Positions 45,281 to 58,800 of a DNA stretch of 64,000 nt are shown in pieces. A model generated the notes under the pieces. That model was not told the DNA's origin and made no database searches. It was given only the letters and a program-made list of their open reading frames with translations. The first letter of the stretch is position 1. The number at the start of each line of letters is the position of its first letter. A program made the position numbers and the translations under genes. This DNA comes from a bacterium (lineage in GTDB: Bacteria; Chloroflexota; Anaerolineae; Caldilineales; Caldilineaceae), in assembly GCA_016124945.1 (NCBI GenBank), contig WGMT01000047.1, positions 62,001 through 126,000 on the forward strand, in the 5' to 3' direction.

Positions 45281-45325
45281 CCGCGCAATCTGCTCCATCC
45301 GCGTTCTATTCTGCTTAATCCGCAG
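45281..45325. repeat. GCGGAT-family array at the 3' end of oppF
   Basis: The array CCGCGCAATCTGCTCCATCC, GCGTTCTATTCTGCTTAATC and CGC ends the OppF gene: its last codons and TAA lie inside the GCGGATTAAGCAG unit. Confidence 0.75.
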
Positions 45326-46346
45326 CAACCTGTCGGGCATCGTCTGCCGTGGAGACGGGCAGATCGCTGTAGAGGAAACAGGAGGCTTCATGCTCTCTTG
45401 GGCCCACCTGGTAAAGAGGCGGCATCGATTGGAGACAGCGGTCCATGCGCGCTGGGCAGCGCGGGTAAAAGCGGCAGCCACTGTTCACATTGACGCGCAT
45501 CTGCTCGTCGTCGACAGAGGTAGCCACTGTATCGCTACCCCAGCGTACCTTCGGGTCGGGCACAGGGATTGAGTCGACCAACAGTTGTACGTAGGGGTGT
45601 TTCGGGTTCTCGATCACTTCCATCGTGTCGCCGCGTTCGGCAGTGGCGCCTTGGTAAAGCAAGTAGATGCGATCACCGATCTGATAGGCCGTGCTCAAGT
45701 CGTGGGTAATGTAGAGGAACGAGATGTTTTGCTCGTCGCGCAGGCGCAACATGATGTCGAGGATCATGGCGCGCAGTGAAGCATCGACCATGGACACCGG
45801 TTCGTCGGCGACGATGAGCCGCGGTTTAAGCAGATAGGCACGCGCCACCATCATACGCTGGCGCTGTCCGCCGCTGAGTTGGTGTGGGTATTTTTCCAGT
45901 ACTTCTTCGCCGCGCATCCCCACCACGTTGAGCGCTTGTTCGATCAATTCACGAGCTTCGCTTTTGCTGCTTGCCATCTTGAAATTGCTGATGACCATGT
46001 CGAAGATATGCTTTACACGGTAAAACGGATTGTAAACGGCGTATGGATCCTGAAAAACAGCCTGCACCTCGCGCCGATACTCCATGAGCTGGCTGCGATC
46101 CATCTGCGAGACATCGGTCCCCTTGTAAAGGATTTGCCCCGACGTCAAGGTGACGAAACCCAACACCAGATTGGCCAACGTCGTCTTGCCGCTACCGCTT
46201 TCACCGGCAATGGTGGTAATGGTGGCCGGTTTGCTCCCGATGGTCAGGTTAAAATCCTGCAATGCCACGGTCACCGGGCTGGTCTTCAAAAAGCCGCCTC
46301 CATAGATTTTGGTGGCATTCTTGATCTCAAGCAGAGGTGAAGTCAT
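45315..46346 (-). CDS. Peptide-type ABC transporter ATP-binding protein (OppF/DppF)
   Basis: A 343-aa ATPase. Walker A GESGSGKTTL, Q-loop AVFQDPYAVYNP, signature LSGGQRQRMMVARA, Walker B PRLIVADEPVSMVDASLRA and the switch His YITHDLSTAYQI are intact; the C-terminal oligopeptide extension carries CRFYPRCPARMD and a later Cys, likely an iron-sulfur or structural Cys set. It is the last gene of a five-gene operon, 147 bp behind OppD, the gap holding a repeat pair. It powers import by OppBC. Confidence 0.93.
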   Translation of the reverse strand: MTSPLLEIKNATKIYGGGFLKTSPVTVALQDFNLTIGSKPATITTIAGESGSGKTTLANLVLGFVTLTSGQILYKGTDVSQMDRSQLMEYRREVQAVFQDPYAVYNPFYRVKHIFDMVISNFKMASSKSEARELIEQALNVVGMRGEEVLEKYPHQLSGGQRQRMMVARAYLLKPRLIVADEPVSMVDASLRAMILDIMLRLRDEQNISFLYITHDLSTAYQIGDRIYLLYQGATAERGDTMEVIENPKHPYVQLLVDSIPVPDPKVRWGSDTVATSVDDEQMRVNVNSGCRFYPRCPARMDRCLQSMPPLYQVGPREHEASCFLYSDLPVSTADDARQVAAD

Positions 46347-46372
46347 TGAAAGGTCCTAGATGAGAAGAGATG

Positions 46373-46493
46373 AATAAGGAATGAATGATGAATAAAGAAT
46401 GGGTAGAGGATATTGCCGTGCCAGTTGGCAGCCCTTTTGTTAACAAAGTGAGATCCCAATCTAGAGACTTGTCCTCTACCCAATCATCATTCT

Positions 46494-46502
<9 letters not shown>
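46373..46502. repeat. Stop-anchored tandem-repeat pair, GAATGATGAATAAA family
   Basis: AATAAGGAATGAATGATGAA at 46373-46395 with AATGG, and complementary CATCATTCTTTATTCATAA at 46484-46502. The OppD gene ends in this array. Confidence 0.8.
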
Positions 46503-47503
<1,001 letters not shown>

Positions 47504-47507
<4 letters not shown>

Positions 47508-48775
47508 TGACTTTGTGCTCCTCTCAGGCGGGGATTCGCAATTTCGTCCAGGCCCACGGTCATCAAGAAGAGACCCACGAAGATGAGAACGAGCAGGGCA
47601 ATGGGCAATCCCCACCACCACCACATGCCACGTAAAATCGCCGCAGCACGAATGGCATAGAAAATCGTCATGCCTAGTGTGGGGATGCGGGTTGGGCCCA
47701 GGCCCAGCGCTTCAAGACCGGTTGCCGCCAGGATGGCGCCGGAGACATTGCCGGTGAAGCTAGCAGCCAGGTAGGGCAGCAGGTTGGGCATCATCTCTTT
47801 GAACATAATGTCGAAGGTCGACGCGCCCGAAAGTCGCGCCATTTGCACATAGCCCCGCTCTCGCAAGGTCAACACCTGCGAACGGATCAACCTTGTTGGC
47901 CCAGGCCAGGCAAAGAGTGCGAGCAACAAGGCCATGTTCTCAACACTCACCGATCGCACATAGGCCGAGATAACGATCAACACCGCCAAAGACGGAATCG
48001 TGATGGCGGCATCGGCGAGGGTACGGATTACATTGTCAACCCAACCGCCCAAAAAGCCGGCTGTGAAACCAAGGAGAACCCCAACGAGCATGCCAAGCCC
48101 GGCAGCGATGAGACCCACCCGTAACGATCTGGGTGCACCGACGATGAGTACTGCCAGCATGTCACGTCCATTGCTTTCGGTGCCCAGGGGATGATCCCAC
48201 GAGGGAGCGCCAAAGCCGTAAGGATTGGTGCGAACAGGGGCAGCAGGGACTGGTGTCGGCGGTGCAGAAGCCTGGTTGCTGGTAGCAGGGGTTGCATTTG
48301 CTGCAAACGGATTGCCGCCGGTCATTGCACCGCCACCTGTGGCAGACTCGGTTGCTCGAGCAAAAGGGTTGCCGCCCGTCATTGCGCCGCCTGAAGGTGA
48401 GGTTGCCCCAGTGGCACGGGCCAGGGGGTTGCCGCCGGTCATCGATCCGCCCGAGGACGCGCCACTTGACGTCTCTGCCGTCGGCACAACGGCCTGACTA
48501 CGGGTGGGCATGGTGACCGGTGCAGAGGGCACGGCGACTGCCTCGAAATCGTATCCCGGTGCCCAGGGTGGCGGCAGATTTTGGGGGGAACTGGCCACAC
48601 GTGCCAGGTTGGTATTCCAGAAAAGCGGCCCGATCACCCCCATAAACACCACAAAAAGCACCATGCACAGGCCAATGACGAACTTTCCGTTGAGCCAGGG
48701 AGAGTCCCAGCGGTTGATGTTGCTTTTGGGCGCCGGTTTGGGGTCTTGTGTTGCAGTTGCAGTGGATGCTGTCAT
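47504..48775 (-). CDS. Peptide-type ABC transporter permease (OppC/DppC) with long low-complexity loop
   Basis: A 423-aa inner-membrane permease. The first helix (KFVIGLCMVLFVVFMGVIG) is followed at residues 81-185 by a Gly/Ala/Thr/Ser-rich insert, absent from ordinary OppC, containing three copies of MTGGNP(L/F)A (residues about 112, 132, 151). After that come the conserved HPLGTESNGRD block, five helices and the EAA loop QMARLSGASTFDIMFKEMMP. The insert lies on the outer side. AAGGGG precedes the ATG, 4 bp behind oppB. Confidence 0.92.
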
Positions 48776-48779
48776 GCGG

Positions 48780-49790
<1,011 letters not shown>

Positions 49791-49912
49791 CGATTTCTCC
49801 TGTATTTCAAAGATCGAGGTGCAAACAGCAGAGCCAGGGGAGGGTGTTCATTCGAGGAGGATCGCATACTGATACTCAGTAACTCGATCCCTGCACCAGC
49901 CTGACAGTCGTG

Positions 49913-49948
49913 CAACATGGGCGCTGGGAAACCCCAGCGCCCATGTTG
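49913..49948 (-). terminator. Hairpin between SBP and oppB genes (attenuator)
   Basis: CAACATGGGCGCTGGG (49913-49928) and CCCAGCGCCCATGTTG (49933-49948) form a perfect 16-bp stem with a 4-nt loop. In SBP operons such hairpins raise SBP mRNA over the permease mRNA. Confidence 0.8.
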
Positions 49949-49963
49949 TCAAGCCCCTACGCT

Positions 49964-51880
<1,917 letters not shown>

Positions 51881-51900
51881 TCGTTTCGACTCCCTTTTCC

Positions 51901-51936
51901 ATGGTTGATTCAAGTAAAATGGTTGATTCAGGTAGA
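51901..51936. repeat. Two 18-bp tandem repeats near the SBP start
   Basis: ATGGTTGATTCAAGTAAA followed directly by ATGGTTGATTCAGGTAGA and a further ATGG. Confidence 0.8.
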
Positions 51937-52373
51937 ATGGTTTACACCAAACAAACGAGGTTTTTCAATAGTTTTCATGTTGGCCGTCTTCCATGTTGAC
52001 AATGGTCTTATGTCAATGAGTGAGGCCGAACGCGTCTGATGTCACCTCCTCTCCTACCATGAGCGCACAATAATCTATATGTTGGAAAGCCGACACTAAG
52101 GATTTGCGTCGGAGAGACAGCACCGTTCCTGTGGGGAGAGGATCAATGACCCAGAGGCAGAAACCTGTGCTGGATGCACTGGCGGATGATTCAAACCAAA
52201 TATGTGCGCGCAGAAACAGAATGCACTTTGCGCAATGGATACCGGAAAGCCGGCAACAATAGTAGAATGGAATTGATGAACCGGCGGCTCTAGAAATCAG
52301 AACAAACCGTCAGTCAGAACGGAATTGGGGGGGAATATCTACCTAAGCACCAGGGTATGGCTCAAGTGGGCCC

Positions 52374-52402
52374 ATTATAGTTGACTGGTCTTACGGTGTC
52401 AA
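52374..52402 (-). promoter_or_regulatory. Perfect consensus sigma-70 promoter of the peptide ABC operon
   Basis: On the minus strand TTGACA (52402-52397), a 17-bp spacer and TATAAT (52379-52374), both boxes six of six. Transcription should begin near 52367, 487 nt before the SBP start codon. Confidence 0.85.
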
Positions 52403-52493
52403 ACAGAGACAGGAGATCACTAGTCAGGTTACTGGCCACCGTTCAACTGAACACCACAACCTCCCCTCACGCAAGCTCGAAAGGACACGCCAC

Positions 52494-53402
52494 GTGACTG
52501 TTCTTTATTCTGTAGATCTGCTCTGTGTCGGCATTGCCTGTTACGATCTGATTTTTGAAGTACCACACCACCCCCACGCCGACGAAAAGATTACAGCAAA
52601 GGCATTTGTACAGTGCGGTGGCGGCACAGCGGCCAATGCCGCCGTGGCAGCCGCCCGCTTAGGACACAGCGTAGCCTATGGTGGTTACCTGGGCAACGAT
52701 CTCTACGGCGCTCGCCATGTGGCCGAATTCAAAGCCGAAGGCGTGAATACCCAGATGATTGCTCGCGGTGACGTGGCTACATCCATTTCGTCAATTATTG
52801 TCAAGCCCAACGGTCACCGCACCATCGTCAACTACAAAGAGCCGCTGACGCTCGATCCAGGCTACGTGGATCTCGATCAATGGCAGGCGAAGGCTGTCCT
52901 TTTTGACGGGCATCACCTTGATTTATCGCAGAAGATCATGGATTGGGCCCGGGATCGCCGAATCCCCACCATAATTGACGCCGACCGCTCTCACGCCGGT
53001 AGCCTGGCATTGGCCAATCAAGTTGACTATCTTGTGGCGTCTGAACGCTTCGCCCGCGAAGTCACCGGCAAAGAAGACTTCCACGCCGCCGCACAGGATC
53101 TCCTCGATCTTGCCCCCAATGTCGTCATCACCCTGGGCGAGCGCGGCCTCGTCTGGTGTACACACACCGGCGGCGGCGACTTCCCTGCTTTCCCTGTCAA
53201 CGCCGTGGACACCACCGGCGCAGGTGACGCCTTCCACGGTGCTTTCGCTGCCGGTGTCGCCGCCGGCTATGAATGGGATCACCTCCTAGCCTATGCCAGC
53301 GCCACCGGCGCACTCTGCACTACTGTCACCGGCGCGCGGGTTGGCATGCCGAGGAAGACAGAGTTGGCGCTGTTTTTGGACAAAGTGATGCGTAATGCGT
53401 GA
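52494..53402 (+). CDS. PfkB family carbohydrate kinase
   Basis: A 302-aa ribokinase-fold kinase that phosphorylates a sugar or nucleoside with ATP. The opening LLCVGIACYDLIFEVPHHPHADEKI, the substrate-site GGGTAANAAVAAARLGH and the catalytic DTTGAGDAFHGAFAAGVAAG (Asp base) are intact. It starts with GTG; AAGGA is eight to nine bases upstream. A KDG or fructose kinase would match the dehydratases nearby, but the sugar cannot be read. The last codons (VMRNA) and TGA are made of a GATGCGT repeat. Confidence 0.9.
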   Translation: MTVLYSVDLLCVGIACYDLIFEVPHHPHADEKITAKAFVQCGGGTAANAAVAAARLGHSVAYGGYLGNDLYGARHVAEFKAEGVNTQMIARGDVATSISSIIVKPNGHRTIVNYKEPLTLDPGYVDLDQWQAKAVLFDGHHLDLSQKIMDWARDRRIPTIIDADRSHAGSLALANQVDYLVASERFAREVTGKEDFHAAAQDLLDLAPNVVITLGERGLVWCTHTGGGDFPAFPVNAVDTTGAGDAFHGAFAAGVAAGYEWDHLLAYASATGALCTTVTGARVGMPRKTELALFLDKVMRNA

Positions 53403-53456
53403 TGCGTAATTGGTACAGTGCGTCTCGCCATACCAAGTACGCATCACACATCACTT
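53389..53456. repeat. Stop-anchored tandem-repeat pair, GATGCGT family
   Basis: GTGATGCGTAATGCGTGATG at 53386-53410 and ACGCATCACACATCACTTTC at 53440-53458. The left array contains the PfkB gene's stop codon; the right array meets the stop of the Rieske gene on the minus strand. Confidence 0.88.
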
Positions 53457-55223
53457 TCACCCCTCAAACAACTTTTCCCCCCGATGCAACCGCCGCGCGA
53501 TCCCATAGGTCTGCCCCTGCGCGCGGACGGTGGGGGCGTGGGCTGCCAGGTAGCGCGCCGCCGCTGTGAGGATGTAGATCCCTTCTTGCCCGACCCCTAA
53601 AATTTCTTGTTGGCGGAAAGCGGCCTCCACCGACTGAATGGTGTGGAAGTCGCGATCTTCACGAAGGAGCAGACGCCCCAGTTCGGCGCGTATTGCCGTC
53701 ACATCGCCGCCGTGGAAGAGGTAATCGGCCACGGCGTTGCCCGCCGGGTTCACCTGTTGCTGCTGATTGAGTAGATCGCCTAGTGGTGGCAGTTGGGTCT
53801 GTCTCTGCCCGTTGCTGCCGGCTTCGGGCAGGCGCGCCGCCGGAATGTTAAGGAAGCGATCCAGGTAGATACTCATGGCGGCATCGAAGACACCACGCAA
53901 CAGCCGTGGATAGTCGTCTTGGGCCGGGGGCAGTTCGGCCAGCCGCTGCAACCCGGCGTGGACAGCGTTGGCAAAGGTGAAGGTGTGCAGCGCCGTGTCC
54001 CAGTCGCCGAACTCGTTGCTGGTGTGGAAGCGGGCAATGCGCAATGCTGCGGCGTAGCTCACCGCCTGTGCCAGCGCCGTGGGCGTCGCCCCGGCCCGTA
54101 ACGCCGACAGCAACGCGTCGCCGATGGCGCGTGGATCGTCTCCAAGCAGCAGATCGACGAAGGCGGCATCGTGGGTCCACATTGCATTGGACGCCGCGCC
54201 GGCAGCCAATGCCGCGGGGATCTGCGCAAAGCAGCCGTGTAGAATGTCCACCAGATCGATGGGATGGCGCCAGGCATTGGATTCTTCCATGCGCATGGCG
54301 TTGGCATAGCCGGGGGCGAGACTGGTGAGTACCTGCGCGGCGTGCTCCCAGCCGATGACGTCCAGCGCCTCGAAGGCTTTGTTGGTGAAATCCAGCGGAT
54401 GGCCCACGTCGATGTAGCGGTGATCGGTGACGGCGGCAAAGAGCATGTCGGCCATCTGAGCGGGGGACGCGCCAGCGCGGATCGCCGACACAAGGCAGCG
54501 CTCTGCGCCTTCGTTGTCGCGTACTTCGATAAATTGGCGGAACCAGCGTTTCAACGTGGCGATGTCCATATTGTCGCCGGGGAGCGGCTGTACGAGGAAA
54601 CGGGGGGCGTGGCTTGCCGTGTCCGCGGCGACGGCGGCAAGCCCCTGGTAGAGCGCGCGGGCGCGGTCCTCTCGGCGGAGGCTGGGCAGCAGGTTTTGCA
54701 TCACCGTGAGGATGGTCAACCCCTGTCCCCAGCCTTCCATGCGAAAGCGCGTGCCAAAGTCTACCCCGGCGAGGAAGGGCGCAACCGTATCATCGGCGTC
54801 GTCGACCAGGGTGATCACCGATTTGGCGATAACCAGTGACAGGTTGCGCTCCAAGCCGTCGGTGAGGCGTCGACGCTGGTGTTCTAATGGATCATGGCGC
54901 GGGCGCAGATCGACGTAGACGTCGCCGTCGCGCACTTCCACTGGGTAGGCAGGGACGTCGTCGGCCCACAGGTCAAATGCGCCGCCGGAGCAGAGATCAA
55001 AGCGGGCGTGGTGCCAGTGACAGGTGAGAATGCCGCCGTGGACACTGCCCCGATCCAGTGGGAAGCCCATGTGTGGGCAGCGGTTGTCTACGGCGTAGAC
55101 GTCGCCTTCGTGCACAAAGAGCGCCAACACATGACCGTTGACATTGGCGGTGTGGACGCCCAATTTCGTCACATCGGCCAGTGCAGCGGCGCGTGTCCAG
55201 GTGGCAGACTGTGTCTGTGTCAT
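53457..55223 (-). CDS. Rieske [2Fe-2S] protein fused to a large helical domain
   Basis: A 588-aa protein. Residues 20-110 are a classic Rieske domain with CPHMGFPLDRGSVHGG and CHWHHARF as the two ligand loops (CxH and CxxH). The remaining 450 residues are helical and I cannot name them. DHRYIDVGHPLDFTNKAFE, GWEHAAQVLTSLAPGYANAM, and EESNAWRHP suggest repeats, and His/Asp/Glu-rich patches could bind a metal. The Rieske domain would pass electrons to it. There is no signal peptide. It stands alone. Confidence 0.8.
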   Translation of the reverse strand: MTQTQSATWTRAAALADVTKLGVHTANVNGHVLALFVHEGDVYAVDNRCPHMGFPLDRGSVHGGILTCHWHHARFDLCSGGAFDLWADDVPAYPVEVRDGDVYVDLRPRHDPLEHQRRRLTDGLERNLSLVIAKSVITLVDDADDTVAPFLAGVDFGTRFRMEGWGQGLTILTVMQNLLPSLRREDRARALYQGLAAVAADTASHAPRFLVQPLPGDNMDIATLKRWFRQFIEVRDNEGAERCLVSAIRAGASPAQMADMLFAAVTDHRYIDVGHPLDFTNKAFEALDVIGWEHAAQVLTSLAPGYANAMRMEESNAWRHPIDLVDILHGCFAQIPAALAAGAASNAMWTHDAAFVDLLLGDDPRAIGDALLSALRAGATPTALAQAVSYAAALRIARFHTSNEFGDWDTALHTFTFANAVHAGLQRLAELPPAQDDYPRLLRGVFDAAMSIYLDRFLNIPAARLPEAGSNGQRQTQLPPLGDLLNQQQQVNPAGNAVADYLFHGGDVTAIRAELGRLLLREDRDFHTIQSVEAAFRQQEILGVGQEGIYILTAAARYLAAHAPTVRAQGQTYGIARRLHRGEKLFEG

Positions 55224-55535
55224 CTTTGATTCCTTTCAGAGCTCAGGGCGCGGCATGGAGAGGAAAATGGACCGCCGCAAAGTCTATCAGGAGTCTAGCA
55301 GGGGAAGGCGAACGGGTCAACCGCGTACAGAACGGCGGTCTTACGTCACAGTGCCAGGCACGGGCCAGTGAACCGTCCTGTAAAGCGTATGGGCTGGGCC
55401 CGTGCCTGGCACTGTTCGCGACCAATTTCAACTACACCGATACCGAACTTGGCGGACAGCATTGCAAGAAATCTTGTGCAACAATGGGGTCAAGTGTTTT
55501 TCTGATTGTAAGGGCTGATTGCAAGGAGGTCTTCC
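55224..55535. other. 312-bp intergenic region with an inverted repeat
   Basis: Apart from the 18-bp inverted repeat at 55349-55414, nothing gene-like is seen. The region upstream of the 44-aa peptide (55440-55535) presumably carries its promoter. Confidence 0.4.
55349..55414. repeat. Inverted repeat with 18-bp perfect arms
   Basis: CAGTGCCAGGCACGGGCC at 55349-55366 and its exact complement at 55397-55414, spacer 30 nt. CAGTGCCAGGCAC is itself partly palindromic. No T-run follows. Confidence 0.9.
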
Positions 55536-55670
55536 ATGTGGCTCGGTGTCTTGATTGGGTTCATCCTTGGCGCTTATTCAGGCATTATCTTAATGGCAAC
55601 CATGAGCGTCTCTAGGACGCTCGACCAGAGTCTCGATTCCGAAATGGACGAGTCTCCCTACCTTTACTAA
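55536..55670 (+). CDS. 44-residue single-helix membrane peptide
   Basis: A tiny gene with a full Shine-Dalgarno AAGGAGGT six bases before the ATG. It codes for one membrane helix (MWLGVLIGFILGAYSGIILM) followed by a polar tail with several acidic residues ending SPYLY. A textbook terminator follows within 20 bp of the stop codon. I do not recognise the family. Small Gly-rich single-helix proteins often regulate or stabilise membrane complexes; no target is evident. Confidence 0.7.
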   Translation: MWLGVLIGFILGAYSGIILMATMSVSRTLDQSLDSEMDESPYLY

Positions 55671-55688
55671 CTTACTTCCCCCTCCTTG

Positions 55689-55738
55689 GATCGAAGACGG
55701 CACAGCCAACTGGCTGTGCCGTCTTCGATCTTGTTTGT
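55689..55738 (+). terminator. Intrinsic terminator behind the 44-aa peptide gene
   Basis: Arms 55689-55707 and 55712-55730 are a perfect 19-bp stem (GATCGAAGACGGCACAGCC) with an AACT loop, followed by TTGTTTGT. Confidence 0.92.
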
Positions 55739-55739
55739 G

Positions 55740-55850
55740 ACACGTAATGCGTAATTCGTGATGCGAGTTTGCTCTGCTTGAGCAGATCGTGTTCAAGCCT
55801 GCACGTCACGTACTTTACCCACGAATCACGAATCACGCATTACGCATTAC
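55740..55850. repeat. Stop-anchored tandem-repeat pair, TAATGCG family
   Basis: CGTAATGCGTAATTCGTGAT at 55742-55764 and complementary ATCACGAATCACGCATTACG at 55823-55846. On the minus strand the first units contain the TAA stop of the giant surface protein. Confidence 0.85.
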
Positions 55851-58800
55851 TTCTCCACCGCTGGCAGATAGAGGAAGCTCTGCCCTGCATTTGGATCGAT
55901 GGTGATCACGCCGCTGAAGGTGGGGCTGCTGCTGTCGCTGAGGCTGATGCTGCCGCTCTCGCCCACGGTGACGGTGTAGCTCTCCCCACTGAAGAGGATG
56001 CCACTGTTCCGATTGATATTGGTCGTCACATTGTGCGGGTTGATATCGGTGTTGACGAACTTGACGATGCTACCCGGCTTCACGGCGACCGATGCAGGGC
56101 TGAAGCCGTTTTCGGTGATGGCAATGACCGTCTCTGCTTCACCGACAACCACCGGCGTCAGGCTGAAGACCTCGTTGACCACGTCGGTGGCGTCTACAGC
56201 GTTGGTGCGGTAGGGCTGGTAGCCGTCCTTGGTGGCGGTGACGAAGTAGCTGCCTGTGGGCACGGCGAAGAGATAGCTGCCGTCGGCGGCGCTGCTCTGC
56301 GGGTTGCCCTGGCCGTAGTCTTCACCATTCCAGGCGGCGTAGACATCCTCGTTCTCGGCGACGAGGGTCAGGCTGGCGTCGGCGATCCCGGCGTTGGTGA
56401 CAATGTCTTTCACCTGACCGGCGCTGACACTTTCCACCGCGCCACTGTAGACCGTCTCCGCGCCGTCGGTGACGACGGTGAGGCTGACTGTCTGCACCGC
56501 TGCATCGCTACGGGCGTCTGCATTTTGAGCGGTCGGAGCGCCAATCGTCACCTCTCCTTCGTAGCGTCCATCGTTGTTCTCGTCTTTCAGCTCAACTGGG
56601 CCGATCCCGGCGATTTGGACGGTGATTTGTAGGTTGTCCGTCTGTTGGCAGACGTTGATACCGACGGTGTAGGTGCCGTTGGGCAGGCGCACCTGCCACT
56701 GTTCACGCGCCCAGCCCAGGGTGTTGGGGTGGAAGATGCGACCCTTGGCGTCCTCAAAGGCGAGGCTCATAGGATCGATGCGCAGTTCGCTGGCGACATT
56801 GAAGCGGACCTGTTGCAGTTTGGGCGAAGACTTGTCGAGATCGGCTGATCGACCCAAGCTGCCGCGCCCCACAACACCACCGGAATAGCTGCCGTTGCCG
56901 AGACCACTCCACGTGGTGGCCCAACGTCCGTTTAGACCAACCTTGACCGTGGCAGTAAGCGGCCTTGGCCAGTGGGTAACAACGGCGCTGGCGTTGATAT
57001 CGGCGTGATCATGATCGTGAAGCGGCATCAGCTCGACTACCAGTTCGCTGTCGGGGATGCCAGTGCCGGCCATCACCACATTGGTGCTGCACGTGGTGCC
57101 ACCGCGCACGAGGAAGTCCATCCACGGCGATTTGACGCCGACACGAGCGCCAGGCATTTCAACTGTGAGCGATGTACTGGCCTGGTTGTTGTCGGGGTTA
57201 ACGTCGTTCTCGCTGCTCACAGCAGCGAAGAAGCCTTCGATGACCTCATTGTTTACCAGCGCCGAAGTCGGCATGATGCTTTCGATCAGAATCCAACCAC
57301 GGCTGTTGGCGTCCACATCCCCCAGGTTGATCGTGACTCGATTGCCCTCACGGACGATGTTGTTGGCGTTGAGTTCGGGCAGAGATTGAACGTTGCTGAT
57401 ATTCAGCCCACTCGGTACGGTCAGGGTGAGCCGTGCGCCCAGCGCCGTCTGGTCGCCCAGGTTGGCAAACGACGTGCGGAAGGTTACCTTGATCTCCTCA
57501 AAGTTCAGCGACATGGCGGCCGCGCTTGTGCCTGTCTTGAAGACGGGTTCCCAGCGCAGTTGGACATTCACACCCATGTCGGGGCCGTTGAGATTGGCGC
57601 GGCGCAGGTAGTCTTCGGTTTCGCCCGTGCGGAAGGGGACGGCGTAGCCGCGCCCGTCGCCGTGGACGGTGCCATCTGGCGTGGTGAACGTCTTGTTCGA
57701 CGGTCGTTCGCTCAGGGTAAGACGCACCCAGGCGGGGTCCTCGGCTTTGTCCGCAGGCCAGGGGACAAGCCCGGTGTTGACGGTGAGTGTGTGTAGCCCG
57801 GCGCCCAACGCTGCTACGTTGATCGGTTCGTCGATGATGATGTGTTCGGGCGCCCACTTGCTGTTCTGGCCAGAGGCGTTGGTGCATTCCACGGCGTCGT
57901 CCCAACTGCCGTCGCGGTTGCCGTCGATCCAGCTATTGAGGTAGCCGATGCCGTTGTTGTTGGCGGTGAGCCAGGCCACCGCTGCCGGGCTGATGAAGAC
58001 ACGTACCGGCACGACGGCGCTGCGGCAGTGGGCCAGCGCCCAGGCGTTGGGGTTGGCGCCGTCGTCGAAGTTGTCCTGGTTGGCGATGTTGGCCGGCGGC
58101 ACAATGTTGCGCGGGGCCGGCGCCAGGTCGGCGTCACGTTCCAGGTCTACCGCCGCGCCCAGGTGGAAAGGACGAGGCCGAGCGTGGGCCGGTCCTTCGG
58201 GGGTGCCAGTGGCTGGGTCGAAGACAGTGGGGAAGCCGGCCGGCACGCCAGGGTAGGCTGTCATGGCCACCGCGAAGTGATTGGAACTGTCGGGGGCGTC
58301 GCCCACATCCCACGGGCGCACCTTGAACTTATCGCGCTGTGTGCCGATTTGTCCGGGATCGAGTGTCTCGATGGCGACGTTGGCCAGATCCAGCGGCAGC
58401 ACGGCAAACTTCACGCTGCTCTCAATCTCCAGGTCCACTGCCGGATCGGCGGGGATTTCGGCGAAGGCCGAGCCGAACAGGGCAGCGGTTTCAGCGATGT
58501 TTTCCACCGTTGCGCTCTCACCCGGCTCTAGCGTGAGGACGCCGGTACGGCGCAGGGTGCGTGTGTCGGTATCTGCCGCCGCCGCACCTGCATTGACGCC
58601 GGAGATCTCCACCATGAAGCCGACGGTGGCCGGTTGAATGCCTTTGTTGGTGAAGATTGTCTGCACCGGAATCTTGCGGAAGTCTTGAATCTCGAAATTG
58701 CCAAGTTTGTTGGCGGCGGCAGCCGATGTGTCGAGATCGCGGTTGTCTTCGGGCACGATCTGGCGCACGGTGATGTCATCGATGCTGACGCCGGGGCAGA

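Larger units (their letters stand above)
51881..52493. other. 613-bp divergent region with a long untranslated leader
   Basis: On the minus strand a consensus promoter at 52374-52402 drives the SBP operon, leaving about 487 nt of leader before the SBP start. The leader holds two tandem copies of ATGGTTGATTCA(A/G)GTA at 51901-51936, a short CCGG-AAAG-CCGG hairpin near 52240 and no obvious known riboswitch. An open frame of 38 codons (52146-52262, plus) has a GGAG site but little else. Confidence 0.6.

Noticed and set aside
52080..52160. GGAGAGACAGCACC in the plus-strand leader region considered as a glycine riboswitch.
   Set aside because: The rest of the conserved core is absent and no glycine gene follows on that strand.
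52146..52262. A 38-codon open frame with a GGAG site upstream of the PfkB gene.
   Set aside because: Composition is not protein-like and it lies antisense to the leader of the SBP operon; evidence is too thin.
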